Origin: a virus
DNA: 53,700 bases
IMG/VR virus record: IMGVR_UViG_3300013136_000004
Location: 1-53,700 of that record
Strand: one strand, 5' to 3'
Shown: in pieces, positions 15,703-23,296 of the stretch
Layout of the letters: every line of letters starts with the position of its first letter
How positions within the stretch are numbered: the stretch's first letter is position 1
Program-made: the position numbers and the translations under genes
Notes under the pieces: generated by a model
Databases searched by the model: none
Told to the model about the DNA's origin: nothing
The model's input: only the letters and a program-made list of their open reading frames with translations

Positions 15703-16585
15703 TATCTTTTCTTTCCTCGATACCAATTCCATAGATTACTCTACAAAAGGAAAAAACATAGGACGAGGGTGGATTGGCCTTGACTGTCCTTTCTGTGGAG
15801 ATTCATCTAATCATTTTGGATGGAATTTAAAGCAAAAGAACTATAGTTGCTGGGTTTGCGGAGAAAAAGGAAACACAATAGTTCTCATCAGAAGACTTCT
15901 CAAGTGTGGGTTTTATGATGCGCTCGAAGTTCTTTCATCTCATCAATCAGCTAAATTAATTATTGATGATGATATTCCTCTTGTTCCTCACGGAACAAAC
16001 ATTATTCCTTCTCAGGCAACAAAAGGACTTCTTCCTCGACATCGAGAATATCTAATAGAAAGAAATTTCAATCCAGATGAGATAGAAGAAAAATATCATC
16101 TCTATAGCTGTCATACATACGGTTTTTATAAGCATTCAATTATCATTCCGATAATCTATAATCGAGAAATTGTCTCCTTCACATCCCGAGATATAACAGG
16201 AATGAGGCCGAGCAGATATATTTCTTGTCCTCTCGATAAATCTATCATCTCAATAAAAGAAACACTCTATGGAATAGATGAGGTGAACGAATCTTGCGTT
16301 GTAGTTGAGGGTCCATTTGATAAATGGAGAATAGGAGATGGAGTGGTTGCCTCAATGAGTAAAGTAATCACTCGAAAACAGATTCTTCAGCTGATAGAAA
16401 AAAAAGTTAAAAATATTTTTATTCTTTTTGACTCAGAAGCGAAGGTGAGAGCAAATTACACAGCTAATCTACTTTCATTGACTGGACAATTTAAGTCTGT
16501 AGAAATTCTTGATATTGATTGCGAAGAACCTGAGTTCTTAAGCAAAGAAGATGTTGATTATATAAGAAAAGAATTTATTTTTTAG
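15644..16585 (+). CDS. DnaG-like primase (zinc finger + TOPRIM)
   Basis: An N-terminal zinc finger (CPFCGDSSNHF then CWVCGEKGN) is followed by TOPRIM motifs: VVVEGPFDKWR (catalytic Glu) and NIFILFDSEA (metal-binding Asp/Glu). It synthesises RNA primers for replication. No ATG is available near the start; I chose TTG 15644, which has AAGAGG five bases upstream. TTG 15605 is also in frame, and either start overlaps the helicase gene. At about 313 residues it is short for DnaG and lacks an obvious DnaB-binding domain, like other phage primases. Confidence 0.8.
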   Translation: MEKNLKNLIDKIPLLIENFDIFSFLDTNSIDYSTKGKNIGRGWIGLDCPFCGDSSNHFGWNLKQKNYSCWVCGEKGNTIVLIRRLLKCGFYDALEVLSSHQSAKLIIDDDIPLVPHGTNIIPSQATKGLLPRHREYLIERNFNPDEIEEKYHLYSCHTYGFYKHSIIIPIIYNREIVSFTSRDITGMRPSRYISCPLDKSIISIKETLYGIDEVNESCVVVEGPFDKWRIGDGVVASMSKVITRKQILQLIEKKVKNIFILFDSEAKVRANYTANLLSLTGQFKSVEILDIDCEEPEFLSKEDVDYIRKEFIF

Positions 16586-16595
16586 AACATTAAAA

Positions 16596-16789
16596 TCTTG
16601 TTTATTTATACAAGAAGAACAGCATTAAGTTGATTATTTTAACCGGCCGACCAAGACATATTGAAGCCTTTTTGAAGGTGGGTAGAGATACTTTAGATGC
16701 TGCTCTTCTTTATTCACCAAAGTAGATTTGAGTTTTCCTTGGTCGGCAAACTCAATTTCTACCCACCTTCAAAAAGGCTTTTTTATTTT
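16596..16789 (+). ncRNA. pseudoknotted structured RNA / regulatory leader
   Basis: Nothing codes between 16586 and 16806. A 23-bp perfect stem (16664-16686 with 16758-16780) encloses a 71-base loop. In that loop, an 8-bp hairpin (16728-16735 with 16748-16755) displays CTTGGTCGGC, which is exactly complementary to 16646-16655 upstream of the big stem. A second loop segment (16697-16710) pairs 13 of 14 bases with 16612-16625. An upstream hairpin (16596-16601 with 16610-16615) competes with that pairing, so alternative folds are possible. TTTTTTATTTTT follows the stem, as in a terminator. The initiator gene starts 26 bases later. Confidence 0.65.
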
Positions 16790-16806
16790 TCAAAATAGGA
16801 GGCTCT

Positions 16807-18159
16807 ATGGAATCTGACCATCTCTACTCCTCTCAACAAGAAGAGGACCCAGATGTAGCATTTGCAAGAGAAATAGGAAAATGCTACATCAAGTACTTCA
16901 ACATCCCCATCGAAATCTACAAAGACAAAAGACTCACAGCAAATGAAAAATTCCTCTATGCACTCATAAATCTCCTCGATAATGAAAGAGGCTGCTTCGC
17001 AAGTAACCAGAGATTGGCAGATGATTTAGGCCTCTCAATTGATGTTGTTTCGACAGGAGTTGCAAAGCTTGGGAGATTAGGATATGTGAAAAAAACGAGC
17101 TTCGATGGAAGAAATAGAGTGATGAGAGTGATGTGGAAAGGAGGAAAATTGCCTCATCCTCCCGATGAAGAGAGTATGAGGCATACGGAGAAGAGCGGGA
17201 ACAGTATCGAGAGAAGGGAGGGAACAGTACCCGTAGAAGAGCGGGAACAGTATCGAGAGAAGGGAGGGAACAGTATTCTCTCTTCGGCAGGACATATAAA
17301 TATAAATGATGAATATAATGTTAATACTATTTCTTCTTCGAAGAATATTACATATTCTTCTCAAAAAGAAATAGAGGAGGTTCCTTCGGAACCCACCGTT
17401 CTCCCTACCAAGGTTTCTCTTCTAAAACAAAAGCAGGAAGAAAAAAGAAAAGAAGCTGCTCAGCAATCAAAGCCTGCTCAGATACAAATATCAGATGATG
17501 AAAAGAAAATTGTCGAGTACTGGGAAAGTCTTGGATTGCATAAAACTGCTCGCGATACAAAAACTTTCGCCGACTCGATAAGGAGCCTCAGAAAAATCTT
17601 GCGAGGAACTCTTTTCAAAGGATGCACCTATACACTCGATGATATGAAAACATCAATTGTGAATTTTTCTCTTTCTGCCTTTGATGAAATGTATGAGCCA
17701 TCAAATCCTGAGCAAAAGAAGAGAATTAGTAAGATGAGCTTTTCAGACTTTCTCTACAATCCTTTCTCAAAATCAGAAAGAAGTTTTTTTCTCATCTATC
17801 TCAATTCACCAAAACAATCAACAAGAGTAGTCGAAGATAAATTTCCGGAGCTAACAAAAACATTCAAGAAAATCTACGAGGAGAAATTGCTCGGAGACAT
17901 TCATCCTTCGTATTCAGAGTCAGAGGAAAGTTGCTTCCGACTCTCAGCGATACGTACAAATGAATTCTTCTCCAAGCACCGAGGGAAGATGAACTCCATT
18001 CTTGTAAGGACACCAAAAGACCTTGCAGGAATGGTTGTAGAATCAGTCCTTGAAGATAAAGGAGATATGAGTATCACTCCTGCCTGGTTATGCTCGAACA
18101 CAACTTTCAATCGAAGACTTCCGACATATTTGACTGAGCAAAACGTAATCGAGGGATAA
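16807..18159 (+). CDS. replication initiator with winged helix (phage O / HTH_36-like)
   Basis: Residues about 18-105 form a winged-helix domain (LTANEKFLYALINLLDNERGCFASNQRLADDLG and onward), as in phage replication initiators. Residues 110-215 are a low-complexity linker whose codons contain four 10-base iterons at exact 23-base spacing, followed by AT-rich DNA. Residues 225-450 form a helical C-terminal domain that may bind the helicase encoded next. The layout matches lambda O, whose gene carries the origin. TAGGAGG precedes the ATG. The next gene, two bases downstream, is the DnaB-like helicase. Confidence 0.7.
   Translation: MESDHLYSSQQEEDPDVAFAREIGKCYIKYFNIPIEIYKDKRLTANEKFLYALINLLDNERGCFASNQRLADDLGLSIDVVSTGVAKLGRLGYVKKTSFDGRNRVMRVMWKGGKLPHPPDEESMRHTEKSGNSIERREGTVPVEEREQYREKGGNSILSSAGHININDEYNVNTISSSKNITYSSQKEIEEVPSEPTVLPTKVSLLKQKQEEKRKEAAQQSKPAQIQISDDEKKIVEYWESLGLHKTARDTKTFADSIRSLRKILRGTLFKGCTYTLDDMKTSIVNFSLSAFDEMYEPSNPEQKKRISKMSFSDFLYNPFSKSERSFFLIYLNSPKQSTRVVEDKFPELTKTFKKIYEEKLLGDIHPSYSESEESCFRLSAIRTNEFFSKHRGKMNSILVRTPKDLAGMVVESVLEDKGDMSITPAWLCSNTTFNRRLPTYLTEQNVIEG
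17190..17360 (+). other. predicted replication origin: iterons plus AT-rich unwinding element
   Basis: GGGAACAGTA occurs at 17197, 17220, 17243 and 17266, each exactly 23 bases after the last. A 40-base block is repeated identically at 17190-17229 and 17236-17275. Next comes about 80 bases of AT-rich DNA (17286-17360). Iterons inside an initiator gene followed by an AT-rich element is the architecture of the lambda origin. Confidence 0.7.
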
Positions 18160-18160
18160 A

Positions 18161-19687
18161 ATGTCCGTTAGACGAAGAAAAATCGATACCTATATTGAAG
18201 AGCTCATCATTACAGGAATGATTGTCTCAACGGAGTTTATGAAGAGCATTGTCGGAATCATGGCTCCAGAAATTTTTGAGGTTGATTTTGTTAAGAGGGT
18301 ATCGAGGTGGTGTATCGATTACTTCTCGGAATACAAATCCTCTCCGAAGGAATCAATTCAGCATATCTTCAACATCGAATCGTCGAAAATCTCAGATGAA
18401 GAAAAAGAAATAATTAGAAATTTTCTCAATAGCCTCTCAGAAAAATATGAATCTTTTGAAGGGCAAATCAACGACCAATACCTCACAGACAAGGCAATCC
18501 AGTACATTAAGAAGAGAAAGTTGAAGCTCACATCTGAAAAAGTCTCCTCATACCTTGAACTCGATATGGTTGATGCAGCGGAGGATGAATTCAGCTCTTA
18601 CAAAAAGGTAATTGCCGAGACGGCCTCCTGGGTAAATCCATTTGAGAAGGAATATGTCAAGAAAATCTTTTCAGAGTACAACGACGAGAAATATCATCTT
18701 TTTAAGCTTCCGGGTGCGTTAGGGGAGGTGACAGGGTGGTTTGAAAGAGAGAATCTCATCGGAATTATTGCTCCAATGAAAAGGTATAAGAGCTGGATTT
18801 TAGAGGAGATTGCAATCCAGGGGATTCTTGAGAAGAGAAAAGTTGTTCTTTTCTCTCTCGAAATGAGTGCAAGAAAAATCTCGCAAAGAATTTACAGAAG
18901 GCTGACAGGGCTTGCGAAGAAAGAAACTGGGAACTATCTCTATCCGGTATTTGATTGCCTCGAAAATCAAGATGGGTCTTGCTCAAAACAGATAAGAAAA
19001 AACAAATCATCTCTCGTGAAATCATTAGATGAGGAGCTTCCGAAGTGGCAGCCAGAACTCGAATATGAAGCCTGCTCTCTTTGTAGAGGGACGAGGGATT
19101 TCCGACTCGGATTCTGGTGGATGAATAGAAGGGTTGAGAAAATAAAATACTCAACCACAAAGCCAATAATTGATGCACTTGTCAAGATGTACGGAGACAA
19201 TTTTCGAATCTTTTCATATCCTGCTTTTTCTGCAAACTTCTCGAGGATGAAAAGAGACCTGGAAAAATTAGAGGTTGTTGAGGGATTTCATGGCGACATT
19301 CTCCTTTATGATTACGCAGAAATATTTGGAGACGAATCCGGAGATAATGGAGATGAAAGGTCGAAAATCGATAAAAGATGGAAAATGCTGAAAGGGCAAG
19401 GAGACGAGAAACACGCATGCGTTGTCACTGTCAGTCAGACAGGAGAGAAGAAGTCTCTCGATAAGAAAATTCTTCAACAGTCAGACGCTGCGGGAGATGT
19501 AAGAAAAAATGCTCATGTTGACAAGATGTATACCATAAATCAGACTCCAGAGGAAAAAAGAAGAGGGGTTTTCAGATTCGGAGTAGTGGCAGACAGAGAT
19601 GAAGGATTCGATTCTCTCTCAAGTTGCTATGTACTCCAGCAGCTCGATGTTGGGCAGATTGCTCTCGACTCGGAAATTTTAAGATAA
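18161..19687 (+). CDS. DnaB-like replicative helicase with degenerate P-loop
   Basis: The C-terminal two thirds follow the DnaB/RecA-like order: GIIAPMKRYKSW in the Walker A position, VVLFSLEMSARKISQRIYRRLTG (DnaB motif 1a), DILLYDYAEIF (Walker B-like) and CVVTVSQTG (sensor). The P-loop keeps Lys and Ser but has lost the usual glycines. An insertion of about 90 residues between the two core motifs contains two Cys pairs (CLENQDGSC, CSLCRG) and may bind zinc. Gene order (initiator, helicase) supports the assignment. It should unwind DNA at the fork with the phage primase. Confidence 0.7.
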   Translation: MSVRRRKIDTYIEELIITGMIVSTEFMKSIVGIMAPEIFEVDFVKRVSRWCIDYFSEYKSSPKESIQHIFNIESSKISDEEKEIIRNFLNSLSEKYESFEGQINDQYLTDKAIQYIKKRKLKLTSEKVSSYLELDMVDAAEDEFSSYKKVIAETASWVNPFEKEYVKKIFSEYNDEKYHLFKLPGALGEVTGWFERENLIGIIAPMKRYKSWILEEIAIQGILEKRKVVLFSLEMSARKISQRIYRRLTGLAKKETGNYLYPVFDCLENQDGSCSKQIRKNKSSLVKSLDEELPKWQPELEYEACSLCRGTRDFRLGFWWMNRRVEKIKYSTTKPIIDALVKMYGDNFRIFSYPAFSANFSRMKRDLEKLEVVEGFHGDILLYDYAEIFGDESGDNGDERSKIDKRWKMLKGQGDEKHACVVTVSQTGEKKSLDKKILQQSDAAGDVRKNAHVDKMYTINQTPEEKRRGVFRFGVVADRDEGFDSLSSCYVLQQLDVGQIALDSEILR

Positions 19688-19699
19688 TCAAAGAAAAAA

Positions 19700-19728
19700 T
19701 TCTCAATTTGATAAAAATGCCTTATAAT
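19700..19728 (+). promoter_or_regulatory. TTCTCA-17-TATAAT promoter before the deazaguanine cassette
   Basis: TTCTCAATTTG begins at 19700 and TATAAT is at 19723-19728. The same 23-base offset occurs at 31393, 35771, 42159, 46221 and 15110. It lies 20 bases before queD and within the only gap between replication and modification genes. Confidence 0.7.
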
Positions 19729-19748
19729 TCTTGTGAAGGAGAAAAATA

Positions 19749-20135
19749 ATGATTTCTATTACGCGGAAATTCGAGTTTCATTCTGCCCACTATCTTCCAA
19801 ATTACGATGGAAAATGTTCCCGCCAGCATGGTCACACCTATATTCTCGAAGTTGAAGTTGCAGGAAAGATAAAAGCCCAAGGTCCAAAAACAGGAATGAT
19901 AATGGACTTCGGTGAGTTGAAAATATCGGTCGATAAGGTTGTTATAGAAAAATTAGACCATGAGCTCCTCAACGATGTATGGGAAAATCCAACAGCAGAG
20001 GTTATGGTTGAAGATATCGCAATAATGCTTCTTCCTTTCCTTCCTGGTCTTGTAAGAGTGAGATTATACGAAACAACTAACAGCTATGCCGAATGGAGAA
20101 AAGATGAAAGTTTTGAGCGTATTTCGAAGCATTAA
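19749..20135 (+). CDS. queD: QueD, 6-carboxy-5,6,7,8-tetrahydropterin synthase
   Basis: Converts 7,8-dihydroneopterin triphosphate to 6-carboxytetrahydropterin in the preQ0 pathway. The zinc ligands and catalytic Cys are clear: FHSAH (His14), KCSRQHGHTY (Cys23, His27, His29), plus KLDHELLND with the catalytic His and the terminal RLYET Glu. The length (128 aa) is normal. AAGGAG precedes the ATG and a promoter sits at 19700. The gene overlaps queE by 32 bases. Confidence 0.92.
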   Translation: MISITRKFEFHSAHYLPNYDGKCSRQHGHTYILEVEVAGKIKAQGPKTGMIMDFGELKISVDKVVIEKLDHELLNDVWENPTAEVMVEDIAIMLLPFLPGLVRVRLYETTNSYAEWRKDESFERISKH

Positions 20136-20781
20136 TGGAGAAGTAAATCGAAGCCTCCAGGGCTCGATGGCGACATTTGTCAGGTTTGCAGGATGTCCTT
20201 TCAGATGTTCATACTGTGATACAAGGAGGGCGCAAAAGAAAGATTCTGGAAGAATTATGACCGTCGATGAAATCGTCAATTCTATTATTGCTGAAGGATG
20301 CGAAAATGTCACTCTTACCGGAGGGGACCCTCTCTATCAATCTCAAGATGATTTAAAGTACCTTCTTAGGGAGCTGACAGAGAAGAGATGCTTTAAAGTT
20401 TCAATTGAGACGAATGGATTTTTCTCTGTCGAGCCCTATGAGGAATTCAGATTCGATGTTTCATTCGTAATGGATTATAAGCTGAAAGGCTCAGGGATGG
20501 ATGGGCATATGAAGGACGAGAATTTCGTTCCTTTATGGAAAAATGATTTTATTAAATTTGTCATTACAAGCATTGCGGATTATTCTCAAGCAAAGGAGGT
20601 GATGAGGCGGCTTAGACTTCAAGGATGCGAAGCGAAGTTTGCATTTAGTCCTTGCCATGGAGGGAAATTTGATGCTGCGAAATTGATAGAAGAGATGAAG
20701 AATGACAGAATCACAGACTGTATAGTTAATCTTCAAATCCATAAGTATATATGGCCGGAAGCCGGCGAGAAAGAGGTCTAA
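20104..20781 (+). CDS. queE: QueE, 7-carboxy-7-deazaguanine synthase (radical SAM)
   Basis: Radical-SAM enzyme for the ring contraction that makes 7-carboxy-7-deazaguanine. The cluster motif is CPFRCSYC (Cys31, Cys35, Cys38), with GG at LTGGDP for SAM binding and IETNG typical of QueE. The N-terminus (SINGEV) carries the substrate-binding region. GGAGAAAAG precedes ATG 20104 inside the end of queD. The length of 225 aa is typical. Confidence 0.92.
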   Translation: MKVLSVFRSINGEVNRSLQGSMATFVRFAGCPFRCSYCDTRRAQKKDSGRIMTVDEIVNSIIAEGCENVTLTGGDPLYQSQDDLKYLLRELTEKRCFKVSIETNGFFSVEPYEEFRFDVSFVMDYKLKGSGMDGHMKDENFVPLWKNDFIKFVITSIADYSQAKEVMRRLRLQGCEAKFAFSPCHGGKFDAAKLIEEMKNDRITDCIVNLQIHKYIWPEAGEKEV

Positions 20782-20782
20782 G

Positions 20783-21229
20783 ATGTCAGTGATTGTAGAT
20801 GTGAAGATAAATGGTGGAACATATTACTTGGGAGAATCTCCTGAGGAAATTTTCAAAGCACTTATTTCGATTTTTGATTTTACTGGAAAATATCAATTCT
20901 CTCCTCTCGAAACATTAAAGGGCAATTTTATTGAAATTTGTGAAATGGCAAAAGAGAATTTCATTGAACTAAAGAAAAGCCCACTTGTCACAAATCCGGA
21001 ACTCACAAAAGAATATCGAAAATGGCAGATGAAGATGGATAGGTTCATTGCGAGATTTCAATCGATTCAGAGTGTAGAGGAGTTTCATCAAAAGTTTTTC
21101 GATATGCTTCTCTCATTTGAAAACCTTTCTCCTCTTCACGGATTTGGTGCTAAAAATAAGTGGGGAGATAAGCTCTATGGAGACCCGGAGAGAAAACTTC
21201 TTTCAAAAATGGGAGGAAAAATTGAATGA
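20783..21229 (+). CDS. unknown protein in the deazaguanine operon
   Basis: A 148-residue, mostly helical protein with no recognised motif, placed between queE and queC and overlapping queC by four bases. The start is one base after the queE stop, so it is very likely co-translated. Conserved-looking features are a short beta hairpin at the N-terminus (VDVKINGGTYYLG) and a GFGAKNKWGDKLYGD segment near the C-terminus. Position suggests a role linked to modified-base synthesis or use, but nothing in the sequence shows it. Confidence 0.55.
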   Translation: MSVIVDVKINGGTYYLGESPEEIFKALISIFDFTGKYQFSPLETLKGNFIEICEMAKENFIELKKSPLVTNPELTKEYRKWQMKMDRFIARFQSIQSVEEFHQKFFDMLLSFENLSPLHGFGAKNKWGDKLYGDPERKLLSKMGGKIE

Positions 21230-21915
21230 GAAATTTAGATGAAAAAAGAGCAATTGTTTTATTGTCGGGCGGGCAGGATTCTGCAACCTGTCTCTCTATT
21301 GCGATGAAGACATTCATCGAGGTCCATACTGTAAGCTTCTACTACGGACAGAGGCATAAGCTGGAGCTTGAGAAGGCGAAGAAATTGAGCGAAATAGCAG
21401 GAGCGAAATCTCACGCAGTTGTCGATATTGCGGGACTCTTCTCTCAGGTGACAGAATCTTCATTGATGGATTCAAATTCGGATATTTCTGAGAAATGCAA
21501 ATTTGATGATTCTGTCCCTGCATCATTTGTTCCGTTTCGAAATCTTTTCTTCATTTCATCTGCTGCCGCCATTGCGTATAGAAAAGGGATAGCGAATCTC
21601 ATGACAGGGGTATGTTCCACTGATTTCTCAGGATATTTTGACTGCAGAGACGTCTTTATCAAGGCAGCGAATGTGGCGATTTCTCTTGCTGGAGATTGCA
21701 ATCTTGATATCCACACTCCTCTCATGTGGCTCACAAAGGCAGAGACTGTCCTTCTTATGGCGAGACTGGAAACATTCGAATGGTATGAGCACACTCTTAC
21801 CTGCTATGAAGGAAAAGAGCCTCCATGTGGCGTCTGTCCTGCCTGTAAGTTGAGAGCAAAGGGATTCGAGGAGGCTGGACTCATGGACCCGTTAATTCTA
21901 AAATTCGAGGAGTAA
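21226..21915 (+). CDS. queC: QueC, 7-cyano-7-deazaguanine (preQ0) synthase
   Basis: ATP-dependent conversion of 7-carboxy-7-deazaguanine to preQ0. The PP-loop is LSGGQDSATC (residues 13-22). The FVPFRN motif and the C-terminal zinc cluster (CYEGKEPPCGVCPACKLR) are typical. The length of 229 aa is standard. Starts in an ATGA overlap with the preceding unknown gene and ends one base before the next ATG. Confidence 0.93.
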   Translation: MRNLDEKRAIVLLSGGQDSATCLSIAMKTFIEVHTVSFYYGQRHKLELEKAKKLSEIAGAKSHAVVDIAGLFSQVTESSLMDSNSDISEKCKFDDSVPASFVPFRNLFFISSAAAIAYRKGIANLMTGVCSTDFSGYFDCRDVFIKAANVAISLAGDCNLDIHTPLMWLTKAETVLLMARLETFEWYEHTLTCYEGKEPPCGVCPACKLRAKGFEEAGLMDPLILKFEE

Positions 21916-21916
21916 G

Positions 21917-22849
21917 ATGAGGAAAAAACATTATTATACATGGGACGAATTCAATGATGATTGTGTTGAGCTCTCGAGAGTGATTTCGAATTCTGGGGTT
22001 CGAGGAAAAGTTTCTGGAATTTATGGAGTCCCTAATGGCGGAAATCTTCTTGCTGACAGGCTGAGTAGATTGCTCTCACTTGAAAAGGTCCACAGAGCTT
22101 TCGCTGATTCTCCGGGAGTTCTTGTTGTTGACGATATAATTGATTCCGGAGAAACAAGAAGGAGATTTCCTTACAATCATTTTGTCTCTATTCACATAAG
22201 ACCCGAAGTCGAAAATTCCTTTGAAAAAACCCTTTGTCTTCGAGTAGAGGATAGATGGGTGTGTTATCCGTGGGAGAAAGAAGAGGAGAATAAAGGAGAA
22301 GATATCGTCAGGAGGATGCTCGAATTCATCGGAGAAAATCTGAATCGTCCAGGGCTGAGAGAAACTCCGGAGAGAGTTGTCAAGATGTGGGAAGAGGTGT
22401 TCGAGGGATATGATAAGAATAAATTTCCGAAGATAACGACAATTAACAACGGAGAAGACGGAATACTCTACCACGACATGATAATTGATAGTGGGTATTT
22501 TTTCTCACACTGCGAGCATCATGTCGTTCCCTTCTTTGGAAAATTCAGCTTCGGGTACATCCCCGACAAGGTCTTGATTGGGGCAAGTAAGATATCGAGA
22601 GTGATTGATTTCTATTCTCACAAACTCCAGATAGCCGAAAGGCTCGTTCATGAAATAGTAGATTGCATGCAAGAAACACTTTCTCCGAAAGGATTGATAT
22701 TGATAATGAGCGGAAGGCATCTCTGCAAGGAAATGAGAGGAGTGAAAAAATTCGATTCTCCTTTCGAGGTGATAGCTGTAAGGGGATGCTTTTCAACAAA
22801 TAAAGACGGATGCAAAGATGAATTCATGTCAAGAATTCAAAGGAGATAA
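21917..22849 (+). CDS. folE: phosphoribosyltransferase-GTP cyclohydrolase I (FolE) fusion
   Basis: Residues 1-115 form a type I phosphoribosyltransferase domain with the PRPP loop VLVVDDIIDSGET at 68-80. Residues 125-305 are GTP cyclohydrolase I: GLRETPERVVKMW, the zinc site SHCEHH (Cys199, His202) with Cys270 in GRHLCKEM, and SKISRVIDFYSHKLQIAERL. FolE makes dihydroneopterin triphosphate, the QueD substrate. The transferase could salvage a purine base to the nucleotide that becomes GTP; that link is inference. A single reading frame with no break supports a real fusion. Confidence 0.88.
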   Translation: MRKKHYYTWDEFNDDCVELSRVISNSGVRGKVSGIYGVPNGGNLLADRLSRLLSLEKVHRAFADSPGVLVVDDIIDSGETRRRFPYNHFVSIHIRPEVENSFEKTLCLRVEDRWVCYPWEKEEENKGEDIVRRMLEFIGENLNRPGLRETPERVVKMWEEVFEGYDKNKFPKITTINNGEDGILYHDMIIDSGYFFSHCEHHVVPFFGKFSFGYIPDKVLIGASKISRVIDFYSHKLQIAERLVHEIVDCMQETLSPKGLILIMSGRHLCKEMRGVKKFDSPFEVIAVRGCFSTNKDGCKDEFMSRIQRR

Positions 22850-22852
22850 GTT

Positions 22853-23296
22853 ATGGGAAGACTTTTCGGGAGAATTGTGATGACCGATTTAGCAGCAAAG
22901 ACATTTATCTTGATGTCGGTGGTTAGACCTCCTTTTCGATTTCCATCTCATTGGTTCAAGATATCTCTTGCGAGAGTTATGAATCCTGAAATGACAGATG
23001 ATGAGATAAAAAAAGAGTTTTTTGATAAAGGAAATGCGAAATTCGGCGACACGCTGAGGACGTTTTCAGACCCGAGAATTGGAGCATTCCGGGAAATTTC
23101 TAAAGGAAAATATATTTATGAAAATATTGTAACTCGAGGAATGCTTAGAAAATTCAAGGAAATCTACAAAGAGAAAAAGGATATAGGAAGATTTTTAAAA
23201 TCAAAGGAGAAAATGAATGAAAAAAGACAAGACAAATCATCTCAAAAGTCTCGGCGCAAAGAAAACAATCTACAAGCTCGGCGGGCCGAATACTAA
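22853..23296 (+). CDS. unknown basic protein in the deazaguanine operon
   Basis: 147 residues, strongly basic towards the end (KSSQKSRRKENNLQARRAEY), with an N-terminal hydrophobic part around 10-35. It starts three bases after the folE fusion and its end overlaps queF by 80 bases in another frame. No family recognised. The Lys/Arg-rich tail suggests nucleic-acid contact. The overlap with queF is unusually long for this genome, so the true end or the queF start could differ. Confidence 0.5.
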   Translation: MGRLFGRIVMTDLAAKTFILMSVVRPPFRFPSHWFKISLARVMNPEMTDDEIKKEFFDKGNAKFGDTLRTFSDPRIGAFREISKGKYIYENIVTRGMLRKFKEIYKEKKDIGRFLKSKEKMNEKRQDKSSQKSRRKENNLQARRAEY

